Part shown: piece by piece, positions 15,109 through 25,808 of the stretch | How the letters are laid out: each line of letters opens with the position of its first letter | Numbering within the stretch: position 1 is the first letter of the stretch | Origin: Tethya wilhelma | Taxonomy: Eukaryota > Porifera > Demospongiae > Tethyida > Tethyidae | Assembly: GCA_964030475.1 (NCBI GenBank) | Contig: CAXIPT010000028.1 | Location: forward strand, 124,001-188,000 | DNA length: 64,000 bases | Direction: 5' to 3' | Position numbers and translations under genes: made by a program | The notes under the pieces: generated by a model | What the model saw: the letters and a program-made list of their open reading frames with translations, nothing else | Told to the model about the DNA's origin: nothing | Databases searched by the model: none

Positions 15109-16246
15109 NACTCTTCAACTCACCTTTGGAATGAACACAAAGGCCAATATGACAGAAGGGTACACCAATCGTCCTAATCCTACAAATGCCGTGTTCACAT
15201 TCGGCAACGTGGAACCCGATGCCAAATCAACACCCACAAGAGCCAACAGGATCAAACTGGTGATGTAGATGGCAGCTGCAATGGCCTTGGAATCGTTGAG
15301 AGCTCTGATTCTGACTTTCCTCGTACGGAAGGCAAAATACATGGCAACTCCTTGCAGGGCTAGCTTATAGGCATAGGATATGCCCAGCCATATCAGGTGA
15401 GAGTCGGAGGTGCAGTAGTAGAACTTGTAATCAACAGGTTGTCCATCCTCCTGAGTGCCAAAGTAGCTCAATATTAAGGCTTAATTAATAGGGGTTAGCC
15501 TCATAGCCAGGTAACTCCCTCTCTCTATTTTTTTTTATTTTTTATTTTTTTTATTTTTTTTTATTTTTTCTTTGGTTATTGTTACGCACTAAAGAGGGAC
15601 TGGCCAGGGTATGACACCATCATGGGATAATTTCAGACACATTATTGGACGCTATGTGTTAGCAAAAACGACTTTTTAAAGTCAAACTTACAAATTCAGG
15701 TTTCTCTTTATTGACTCTGAGATCAGCAATGAGTATAGCATTTCGGATGAGTGTGGGTACTAGAATGATGATTACGTCAAGCCACACAATGACACCAATG
15801 CCTATCAACAGGTGCCAATCCTTTGGAGGATTAGGCTATTGAGGAGAATAATCAAATTATTGACATTGTTTTGCATTGAATATAGACATACATTAACTAC
15901 CGAGAGTGGATATGGAGGAATTCGATCAACAGATCGAAATACTGACTGACCTTGCGGCTTGGTTTGATGTGAGTATGAATCTCATAGACTCTCCATGTTT
16001 TTACCAGGACAACAGCAAAACACAGCGTGTTGCCAACACTGAAGCACCACACATTAATCTGTACAGAATAATGAGACATGCACTGCATATCACAAACATT
16101 GTGTATTGTATTATGTGACTCACATTGCAGTAGATGGTATTGATGTTCTTGTCCACAGTAGGGATGACAAGGAACACCACTGAGAGATAGAGAAGGAAGG
16201 CTCCAAGGATGATAAGATAGTTGAGGTTGGGACTAGTCAAACGAAC

Positions 16247-16283
<37 letters not shown>

Positions 16284-19200
16284 CCAGTGTCAACAATGTC
16301 TCAAGTGGTATAGAAGCAAAGGAGGGCTAGACTTGTTGCCCCTTTCGGGGCAGGCGTGACCGTGTAACGGTAGCTTTATAACAGGACAGGACAGGTGTGT
16401 GTATGTGTGGGGGGTAGGGTGTGTGTGGTCATGTGTGTACCAGTAGGGCTGGTCGTGTAACTCACTTTCTGTTTCTGAAGTGAATATTGAAAATGAGGCA
16501 CACAACTAGAAATGTCACTCCACAAAATGTAAGAACACTATAGATAACTGTCAGGGGAAGTACTACTGTTGTAAGAATGACCTCTGCAACACCATCTCGG
16601 GGAATACCATCTACAAGAAGGAGCATATGCACACATGATACATCACATTCTCAATAACATCAATGATTAGCTGAATAATGGGAGTAGTCTTTGATTAGCC
16701 TCATTCCCAGCTAGGCTCTCTCCTCACAAAATTTAATACTAATTGCTGAAAAATAGGAAGAGAGACAGCCTGGTATACAGAGTCAACTGAATAATGTGGT
16801 GCATAATTATAAAAATTATATTGCTGTAGTAGAATAACCATACAAACTCTCTCCACCCTCTCGCTATAGACAACGTAATTCACCTGATTTCATAACAGGC
16901 TCTCTCCCTTCCTATATATTTTCAACAATAAATATTTGTAGGGAGAGAGCCTGGGAATGAGGATAGACTAAGTACTACAACAGTTAACATGCAGCTCACC
17001 AGGCCACACAGTAGCATTGCTTTCGTCTCCAACAAAGACAAATTTAGAAGCATTAAGAAAGTTTCCAACATACGTTCTCCGTAGTAAACTACTACTCGTC
17101 CTCCTGTATTGATCAACTCGTATAGTGTTGTCATCTCTATCTCCATTTTCATTAAACACCACTTCACCCTGTGCAGTGTGTGCAGTAAAAGTTGTGGTGC
17201 TTTGAGCTTTGCAGATGCAATCTAATAATTCACTGTTAAATTTTTGGTGTGCTAAAAAAGCAAAGTGTGTACGTAGTTTTTGGTGACATTTTCCATGACA
17301 TTGTGGAAGTAGCAGACTAAGTGAAGTGTGTAGTTTTTGGGGGACACTTTATAATTATGTGATTTACACAATGCCAAAATTTAACTGTGTATGTACTACA
17401 AATATTCACTTTCAGTTAGACAATATCAACAACAACCATTGAACATCGTTCAACAGCATACCCATGCAGTAGTACATGGAACATACAGCAACTTACTGAA
17501 ACCCCACTGAAATTCACTTTTGCAAGGTTTTGGTCTAGGAGACACCAGAGTCGACTGTTGGAGTAGGTGAAGTTGTGATAGACATCATTATCAGTCAAGT
17601 TGCCATACTCTTCACAAACAGAGTTGTCTCCATTGTTAACCTACATGGAGAAGTATATAGAGAAGTCTAGACTTTTGGTGGAAATTGAAATCAGTGTAAT
17701 ACTAGGCTAACCATATCAATGCTCTTGTTCAGTGCTAGAGCTAGAGCCAACACTGCATCGTATGCTAGTGCAGAAATCAGCGTGAATTCTAAATTGTATT
17801 TTTGAACTCGTAGACCATAGTCCCTGAGAAACTGATTGCCAGTCTGTATGAACAGCAACAGCGACAAATAATATTATTGAAAAGCACACTCAACAATAAT
17901 TCATATACTTACAATGTTGGTAATAGCCAGCTGGCTGAGATTACTGTTGGGATACGGTAGTATAGCAAGACCATTATTCAACACTGCTGCTATCTGATCA
18001 TTTGTACAATTCATTGCAAAGCTTGAGCTTTCAGATCTCCACCAATCCTTGCGATACCAGCCATACGTGAGCCACACATACCTCGGATAGAACATTCCTC
18101 TATGAAAAGCCTATTGAGACAATAATAGGCATTATTAGTATGACAATATGTAATTTTATCAGTGGCAAGAATACTATGCTACATCTTATCACCTCACAAA
18201 GAACAGCCCTTGCAAACAATGGGTACATGTTCAGAAAGAACACTCTAACATGATCCTTTTCTACAAACAAATCATCGACAGATTGTAGAGATATCGGGGT
18301 AGAATCAAACTGTCTTGATTTAACTTCAACAGATATAGGATCCTCCTTTTCAAGCAATTTTGAGACACCCTTTTCTGCCTGTTGGTGATTAATGATTAGA
18401 GTATATACAACATTAAAATAGACCTCATGTGTACAGTGACACTAAATACAAACACATACATCTAGAAAGAGTGATTCTTTCTGAGTGATGAACCCAATTT
18501 GTTTCCACTGGAAGTATCGCACAAATCCAGCAATGCCACTCGTCAAAAATATCTCTGAAGGAGACGTTCTATAGAAACTCTTGAATCTTTCTCTATTACT
18601 CAGACTCACAGCTGTAGCAGCATACGATACCTGAAAGACAAGATTAGGAAAATCATAATTACATATACAGGTCATGATGCATGACTGGAAGTTAATTAAC
18701 CAGCACAATACATCAGTGCTCTATTATGGCCTACCGTATAGATGGGAAACTTTGTGCTGATTTTATTTTTGCGAAATTGTGAGAATGTGTGTTAGCGTAT
18801 TTGCAACAGAAAGGTTTAAAGTGATAGCACCATAGCTCTTCACGAAAGCTTGCTATGTTTGTAGGTGTAGGGATACTTAGGCTAAGAAGTTATAGTATTG
18901 GTTTTGAGAGCTTGGTTGCCTGGCTAGAAGAAAAGCTCCATATATGCAGCAATATCGTAGTGAATTAGATCATCCCATAGCGTCATCATATGAAAACCTT
19001 CGGGTCCAATCTATTTTAGTAAAGAAAACAAAAAGAAGGTGTACGATGTAATTGGCTTTCATTCACCAAAATTAACATTCACCAATATTGTTTGAGCTCC
19101 CCTTAGTTCTCGCCAAAATAACTGACAATAGTTATTATTTTCTACTTTGTTCATTTAGAACAATAGGAAGAAAGGTTGCATTGAACAGAGACAATCACAG

Positions 19201-20493
19201 TCCACCTGCATGTCTCGCTTATAGTTATGGCGGCATGCCAGGTGGTGTATGAGAGTTTCACTTTGGATCAATTAGCTAGTCTATAGCTAAAGTGAAATAA
19301 TGCATCACAATTCACTTTTCCTTAGAGGGAACGTATTTTTCTCTCTTAGGAAAACTATGTTTTGTACAGATTCAAAATTCAATGCTACTACTCCCTTCAG
19401 ACTTGTGACAATTGCATGTCATGCATGTTGCACAGTCATGCACATGATGTTGCACATGCACATGATGGTACATGATGTCATGTTATTTGTTTGCAATGAT
19501 CTGCTCTTGTATGGGTTACTTCAAAAAAACAAGACAGCTGTCAAGGACGTGATATGGTGAAGCTACTACTCTTGATGATCTGAGATAGTTATTACATTCC
19601 ACAAATATAGCTAAGGGCAGAGTCTATCATTATCAACTCTAGTAATAACAGTAACATGATTGTGTGCATGGCTATCAACTGCTATAATCACTTCCCTACA
19701 GTGGAAACTTCACACAATGCTCATAGTACTCCCACACCTATGACTCGATCTGTGTTAAATTAAATCAGCAAACAATTAACTGGATCCCATGAGGTGATTT
19801 ATGCTATGGTATATAGTGTTATGCATAATCAATGAATGAGTGGATGTACCAACTACGTATACCAAGAGAATATCAAAAAGTGTAGATCTAACACTACAAC
19901 TTTAAACAATCTCTTGTCTGACTCTCTGTGATGCTACATCTTTAATATGTGTGTAAAGTTTTTACCATTGGTATGTTGAAGTTTTGCACAATGTCAGCAA
20001 CAGGCTCAGCAGCAACAGAACAGCCAGCACCAAGAACAGCTATGTACTGGGCAGAATCTTCAGAGAGAACTTCACCTAAAAATGTGTCCAGTGATCTGAC
20101 AGCACTGCACTGCATAGTCATAGAAAAGTGACATGGTACAGTCAGTATTTTTAGAATCATTAAAATGATAATCTTTGGGAGTGTATTAAACTAAAATATC
20201 TTCCATTTTCTACCTCCCACATCCCCTTATCAATGATCATTAAAGCTCCATACCTCTGAATCAAAGACTGTTGTATAGTTAAGCTGGTATCCAGCTGGTA
20301 GAAGGCTCGAATTGCTGTTGACTGCTTCTAGAGCCATGTCCACCCCGCCCATAGCCCCCGAAGTGTTGAAAAGAGCGCTTCTGGACGTCATAAACATAAA
20401 GTACAGTTGCTCCCGTGATTCTACATCTTCTGCAAACGAGCTGCATCCACACAGAATTATTACAAACAGACAATGTAAGAAACTCAACCCCAT
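13388..20493 (-). CDS. GABA-B-like class C G-protein-coupled receptor 1
   Basis: Many-exon gene. The signal peptide MGLSFLHCLFVIILCGCSSFA (20493) leads into a Venus flytrap domain: MGGVDMALEAVNS, VLGAGCSVAAEPVADIVQNF (near 20030), VSYAATAVSLSNRERFKSFYR (near 18600), YPRYVWLTYGWYRKDWW (near 18080), LAYDAVLALALALN (near 17740) and GEVVFNENGDR (near 17150). After that come a seven-helix domain (first helix exon 16612-16465; LTSPNLNYLIILGAFLLYLS; KDWHLLIGIGVIVWLDVIII; LNDSKAIAAAIYITSLILL; FIPK), a coiled-coil exon (YRDPKGEHIF then EKEKLEKLEKEVIEL), DVDDKSPVRN and a last exon ending TSSE then TGA at 13388-13390. These features fit GABA-B-type receptors, which signal through Gi/o and dimerise through a C-terminal coiled coil; the ligand is not predictable here. 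The 7TM exons occur twice (about 13943-15108 and 15110-16270) on either side of an N, so this region is misassembled. Intron 19963-18640 is long and gene-free. Confidence 0.85.
13943..15108. repeat. Assembly duplication, copy 1 of GABA-B-like 7TM exons
   Basis: About 1.17 kb repeated almost base for base at 15110-16270, including introns and poly-T tracts, with scattered substitutions and small indels. An N at 15109 in a GT repeat marks the join. In this copy the acceptor before VVRLTSPN reads CACAG then AGTTGTT, which keeps the frame from the preceding helix exon. Confidence 0.85.
15110..16270. repeat. Assembly duplication, copy 2 of GABA-B-like 7TM exons
   Basis: Near-identical partner of 13943-15108, differing like an allele (for example AAATAGACAT versus GAATATAGACAT, and a short indel in the exon/intron around 14760 versus 15935). 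At the acceptor next to the GT repeat this copy reads CACAG then TTGTTCG, two bases shorter than copy 1, which would throw the next exon out of frame. Confidence 0.85.
16696..16965. mobile_element. Miniature element with TAGCCTCATTCCCAG ends
   Basis: The left end reads TAGCCTCATTCCCAG and the right end is its near reverse complement CTGGGAATGAGGATA. Both are followed inward by a GGCTCTCTCC-type stretch. About 270 bases, in an intron of GABA-B-like gene 1. Degenerate copies or half-ends occur near 955, 2165, 14329, 43157 and 48637. Confidence 0.6.
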
Positions 20494-20814
20494 TGTAGCT
20501 GCTTCAGTCCAGAATTACAAGCACAAGTGTGTCTACTTGTCGTGATGGTTGGTAAATTGAGCATGCGCAGAATCCAAAAAAAGAAACCGGATGGACTAAC
20601 GACTAATACCAAAAAGTAATAAATGACCTGAATAAAGCATACATGTAGGGATGTCAACGTCCTTTTTTAGTTGCTTTATCAATCTTTGCTGTTTCTGGAG
20701 AAAGAGGAAATGTTTCTTGCTGCCTAAAAAATGAATTAAATGGATGATACAGTAACATCTGTCTGGCCAGTGAGAAGAGACAATGTCTAGATTAGTATCA
20801 CAAGGTGTCACCTA

Positions 20815-20982
20815 TAGAGCTCTTGCAATTACGTAAAATGAGTCACTTCCGTATGGCAAAAATGTACAGAGCAATACGGAGAAACGAGCAGCTGTCATTC
20901 ACTTCCGTATGGCAAAAATAACTAATTCTAGTATCACTTCAAAATGCTTCCAGTTTTGATGACGTCAATTGCAAGAGCTCTA
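20815..20982. mobile_element. 168-base MITE (copy 1)
   Basis: The inverted ends read TAGAGCTCTTGCAATT and its complement, with TA on each side suggesting a TA target. It contains two copies of an ACTTCCGTATGGCAAAAAT block and a TGACGTCA site. A second copy of exactly 168 bases lies at 52912-53079 in the opposite orientation, so this is a dispersed family. Confidence 0.85.
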
Positions 20983-21013
20983 TATGGAATTGATAATTAG
21001 TATCTAATGGTAT

Positions 21014-21558
21014 TTACCATGGTACATAGTAGCTTGATGATCTTGCAAATGTCTGGTCTTGACCAACATCACTAACGCCAGAAAATTCTCTCTGAATTGT
21101 TGCTGGAGGGAAAAGTAAATTCAGAATCATATGGACATGGTAGATTTATAGTCCTAGACATATAATTATGGTAAGAGATTGCAATACTCACCCCTGGAGT
21201 CTAACACTGTTGATATGACTGAGCCATAGCAAAGCCAAGCAATGAGTATGAGAAGGAGAAGGACAAGGAAGACACCAACACCAAGGGCACTCAACTGTAG
21301 ACAAATGTCTCCACTCTTCCAAGCTAACGAGAGGCTCTCTATCAATCCAGTTGTGAGGGACTCAACTTCTGTTGATGGCGGTGAATCAGTAGTCATCTCT
21401 TTAGTTCCATCATCTTCGAGCTTCCTTCCGTCATCTTGGTTTGTGGTACGGGTCGTTATTAATCTACCGCCTCTAGCCACGCCTCCTATAACTCCAGATG
21501 TACGTGGAATGCAGGTGTTCATCAGTGGCAAAATTCTTGAAGGAGGCATGTCATACAA
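21014..21558 (-). CDS. Small single-pass membrane protein, unrecognised
   Basis: Two exons (21558-21192, 21102-21014) with a phase-compatible junction give about 150 residues. An N-terminal region rich in Thr, Arg and acidic residues precedes a strong membrane helix (LSALGVGVFLVLLLLILIAW, near 21270), then a short tail ending SSYYVPW before TAA. No signal peptide at the chosen Met, so an upstream exon may be missing or it may be a signal-anchor protein. The first codon overlaps, antisense, the start of GABA-B-like gene 2 (ATG at 21548). The hydrophobic helix and clean splice argue that this strand is coding; the whole plus strand is also open here. It sits between receptors 1 and 2, which may hint at an accessory role, but nothing proves it. 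Confidence 0.45.
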
Positions 21559-24500
21559 GAGTAGATGCTCACTTTTTATAATTCTACTGTGGTTACTTTG
21601 TTCTCTGAGCTTTGTAGAGGCAGAGATTGATCTTCATTATGCTCTCTTCACTGCTGGTCCAGAGAGAGGGTTTGATGCATCTGGATCAGTCCCTGCAGTG
21701 GAGATGGCAGAAGAGCAGATTTTGAGAAGTGAAAATATTCTCAATGGCTACAGACTCACACACACAACTATTCAAGACACCCAGGTAAGCCATTGAATGG
21801 ATGTAAGTTTACAGCCTCAAATTATTAGGGAATGTGCCTCAATTGGGAATCCATTAATTTTAGTATAATTTTTATGTTGTTGGAAATGTTTACTGTGACA
21901 ATTAAATTTGTTATATATAGTGCAATCGAACCAAGTCTCTGGACCTATTCCTTTCTCAAATCTCATCTACAGTGGCCCCTCCTGTGTTGGGCCTCATAGG
22001 GTGTGGGTGCTCAGTGGCAAGTGAGCCAGTAGCCGAGATTATACATCACTGGAATATATCACAGGTATTGATTACATCAATTTGTAAGTTAGTAAAAAAT
22101 AAATAAATAAATGATTACTTATGTAAAATTCCACAAAACAAATTTTTAAGCACAAGTTAATGGGTTTCATGTGTATGGTATGACATTGTACATGTATTAA
22201 CAGTGAAAGAGATTACGTATTTCAGCCCGAATGGCTCCTTGCATGTATACTGACATACTGAATGCTTCCACTGTGATGGTGGTATGCTGTTAGCCTACAA
22301 CTACTCTCACGTTCAAAGTAAAGCTAATAGTCTGACTATATATTGGGTTGGTCAGACGTAGCATGTTTCGAGTCATTGGACTCTGTGTCATTAGTAGTCT
22401 AAAAAGACAAAGTAAAATATGAATGGAATGGAATTAATACAATTACTAACTTGGATGTTTGTTCAATTGTGACACTGTATACATACAGATTGGCTATGGA
22501 TCAGCGGCAATCACACTCAGTGAACAGAGATTCAGAAATTTCTTCCGCACGCACCCATCAATTGGGAATGTTCTCCCAGTCATTACGTCTGTCTTGGAAC
22601 ACTACAACTGGAAGAGAGTGGCCTTCTTGACAGAGAGCAATCGAGACTTTTTCACAGAGGTGACTCAAAATGAAATTATGACAATCATGATTGCCCTGCA
22701 TAAAATATAACAATAGTTTTTATATCATTTTCTTCAGATACTTGATAATGTTGAAATATTACTTAATGATCAAAATATTACATTGAAAAGGCTCACTGTC
22801 ACGAGCGATGCCTTGGTGAGTTTAAAAACAAGAAAAGGAAAATGTTACATTACTCACATTCTGATTGTTTTCCAGTTTGATGAAGAAGATTATAGGATAA
22901 TCTTTATCAACACAGACCCGGATCTGGCTGTAAAAATTATATGTCAGGTATAATAATAACTATTATCACAATGAACTAATTTGTACATGTTTGGTGGGCT
23001 GTAAAATATCTTTCAGGGTTACAAGAGGAATCTTGTGTATCCCCGATATTCATGGCTGACCTATGGATGGTATCAGGAGAGGTGGTGGACCTCAGAGGTC
23101 AGTGGCATACAGGTGAACTGCTCTGATGACCAGCTGTCAGAATTCCTGGAAAGATCACTTTCTCTACAAATCTTTCCAAGCGCCAGTGATCCACTTGCAT
23201 TGACTGACACTGGTTTAGTGAGTTCATATTATATACTCGTGTACTTGTGAGATGTGAGTAATGTCTTATATTTCTTCATTATAGTCACCAGCTGAATTCT
23301 TTTCTGCCTATTCAAAGAGACTTAGACTTCAAAAGAAGTATTCTCAAACATACACAGCTGCCTTGGCCTACGATGCTATGTGGGCCTTGGCTTTTGCTTT
23401 AAACAAGACAGCTACGATGGAGAATTTCACAAGAGAGGAAGTCTTTCATTTCACAGGTTGTAAAGGCGATGATGAGGGAAATCAAAATCAGATGGTCCCA
23501 CTGGAATTGTTCACGTACAACAATGGATTGATGGGCTGTGTCATCAACTATCATCTGAAGCAGACCAACTTTATAGGCATCTCAGTAAGTTCCAGTCTAG
23601 CCCTATAAGAGAGCACTAATCAGACATAGACTGTCTCTGGAGTCCAGGGAGAAGTTGCTTTTGATGATATGGGCTCAAGGACACAATCACAGATTACGAT
23701 ACTACAGTACAATACAAATGGCTCCAGTGAAGTTAGAGTCACACCTATTGGAATTGGTTTTGTGAATGGCAGTTTCTTGATATTAAGTGAAACGGACAGT
23801 ACTGTTTTTCCAGGCAAGTTAATGTAATCTGTGATACACAGCCACTGGCAGCCCATGTTATGCTGACTGACATTGACTTTAGTATTAGTGTGTCTCAATT
23901 ATTTCACATTACTTTATTGCAACATGCAGATGGAGTACCTCCAGATGGTTCACCAATACTGCAAATAGTGACGTATCACTTAGCATTTGTCGTCATCTAT
24001 GATGTCATAGCTGTAGCTGGGATCATCTTCACAACAGTTTGCCTCATGTTTAACTTTGTGTTCCGTAAGAAACGGTAAAAATTGTTGTTTTGTTGTTGTT
24101 TTTCCTGGCCCTCAATCTTGATACAAATCAGATATTCTTTAATTTGTTATCTAGGGTTGTTTTGTTAACCAGTCCTAAACTGAACTACTTCTTTCTTGCT
24201 GGAGCCTATCTGCTCTACACTGTTTCGATTCTCAAGATTATTCCCACTGTTGACCGCCCATATGCCTTGATAAAATGCAGTGTAAGAGACTCAGACCCAA
24301 TACTAAAGAGAATCATCTAGTATTCCCTCCCTATTATCTTAATTTATATACAGCTTGAGTCCACTTTCTTCACTGTTGGTTACTGCCTCGCATATGGCAC
24401 TCTGTTGGCAAAAATGTTTAGGATTTTTCAAATATTTCATAAGCCCGTTCAAAAAGAAAAGGTACATCTCTTGTGAATTCTAAGATTCCTGATAAATATT

Positions 24501-25112
24501 TGCTTGTATTCTTTCTACACTTTTATGTCATAGAATTTGTTGAAGGACTGGCAATTGATGATAATCATCATTTTAATCACTGTTATTGGTGCTGCAATAG
24601 CTATGATTGGAGAAAGTGTGCCGCAGTTTAAGACTTCTGCACACCTTCAATACAGTCCTGAAAATCCAAATTCAGAAACTGTAAGGTTGTTTAAACTTTA
24701 ATTGGCCAGTAAAGAAATATTATTTTTAAGATTCAGTTTTTCTTGAATAGGAATTAGGAGTGGAGATTCACTACCAAATATGGCGGTGCTACAGCTCAAC
24801 AGATCCTCCACAGAATGTTTTCTTCTACATCCGTTTTTCTTACTATGCTCTCCTTCAAATCATTGGCCTGGTTCTGGCCATTCAGATGAGAAAAGTTACT
24901 GTGAAACTTTTGAATGACTCCAAGTACATTGCAGCACTGATCTACATTACAAGCATTACAATGATTGTATCGGCTCTCACAACATTCACGCTCAATAGTT
25001 ACCTCATAATCAGTGAGGTGTTGATAAATGGAGGAACTCTACTCATCACTACTGCATTTCTTTGTCTCCTCTTCATACCCAAGGTGTATAGTAAATTGTA
25101 TGCACACATGCA

Positions 25113-25166
<54 letters not shown>

Positions 25167-25167
25167 N

Positions 25168-25258
<91 letters not shown>

Positions 25259-25678
25259 TGGTGAGCTTGTATCATGACCCAAGTGGCAAAAGGATATTTC
25301 ACATGGGAAATGAGTACAGTGTACACATTGGAAGCATCTTCTCTGTTGTTGATGAAAGAGACGCAAAGATTTCTGAGCTGGAGGCAAAATTATCAGAATT
25401 GGAGAGTAACATCGCTCGAACAGAAAGCTCTATTGTACAAAGATTATATTGCACAATCATTTCAAAGTAACTGTTGGTTGAGTATATCTCTTCCTTTTCT
25501 AATGCAGCTTACTTCCCAGCTAGAAGAGGAAGACTCTAGTGCAAGTGCTTTAACGTTCAAGGCAAATCATGCCACAACATCAAGCACAATGTCACGTCAT
25601 TGTACATGCAGGAATGGCAGCAGTGGCAGCAGTATGAAAGAAAAAATCATTCAATATTCAAAAGAAACAACTGTGTAA
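21548..25678 (+). CDS. GABA-B-like class C G-protein-coupled receptor 2
   Basis: About 15 exons. Met 21548 is chosen because a signal peptide (LFIILLWLLCSLSFVEA) follows at once, although the frame is open back to 21242. Flytrap domain: DLHYALFTAGPERGFDASGS, VPAVEMAEEQILRSENILNG, VLGLIGCGCSVASEPVAEII, IGYGSAAITLSEQRFRNFFR, YPRYSWLTYGWYQERWW, LAYDAMWALAFALN, GLMGCVINYHL. Seven-helix domain from 23930: LAFVVIYDVIAVAGIIFTTV, LTSPKLNYFFLAGAYLLYTV, ESTFFTVGYCLAYGTLLAKM, KDWQLMIIIILITVIGAAIA, YIRFSYYALLQIIGLVLAIQ, LNDSKYIAALIYITSITMIV, LITTAFLCLLFIPK. An intron that is almost wholly a CA repeat (25084-25257) precedes a coiled-coil exon (YHDPSGKRIF, DERDAKISELEAKLSELE) and a Ser-rich tail ending at 25678. 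Complete in this assembly. It is divergent from receptor 1, and the matched coiled coils would allow heterodimers (inference). Confidence 0.88.
25117..25256. repeat. CA microsatellite forming most of an intron
   Basis: About 140 bases of CA with an N at 25167. It runs directly into the acceptor (CACACAG) of the coiled-coil exon of GABA-B-like gene 2. True length is unknown because of the N. Confidence 0.9.
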
Positions 25679-25808
25679 TTATTATTGTCCTATACACACT
25701 TTTTATGCTAATTACGTATTTATACCAGTTCTGAGCTCCACACACTACTTCCGGTTTTAGCATAGTTCACAGAGAACAGTTCAATATCTAGAATTCAAGT
25801 TTATTATA

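Noticed and set aside
18720..19140. Possible old repeat with CCGTATAGATGGGAAA and GGTGAATG-type blocks in a receptor 1 intron
   Set aside because: Looks like a decayed miniature element, but no matching inverted ends or target duplication could be defined.
21242..21547. N-terminal extension of GABA-B-like receptor 2
   Set aside because: The frame is open, but a good signal peptide starts right after Met 21548, and the upstream part is Arg/Ser-rich without family similarity. It is probably the antisense of the small membrane protein gene.
24760..25470. Single long frame running through the CA repeat as poly His-Thr
   Set aside because: The repeat is an intron: a donor follows FIPK and CACACAG precedes the coiled-coil exon. 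The poly-HT reading is an artefact, as are all HTHTHT and CVCVCV frames at the other microsatellites.
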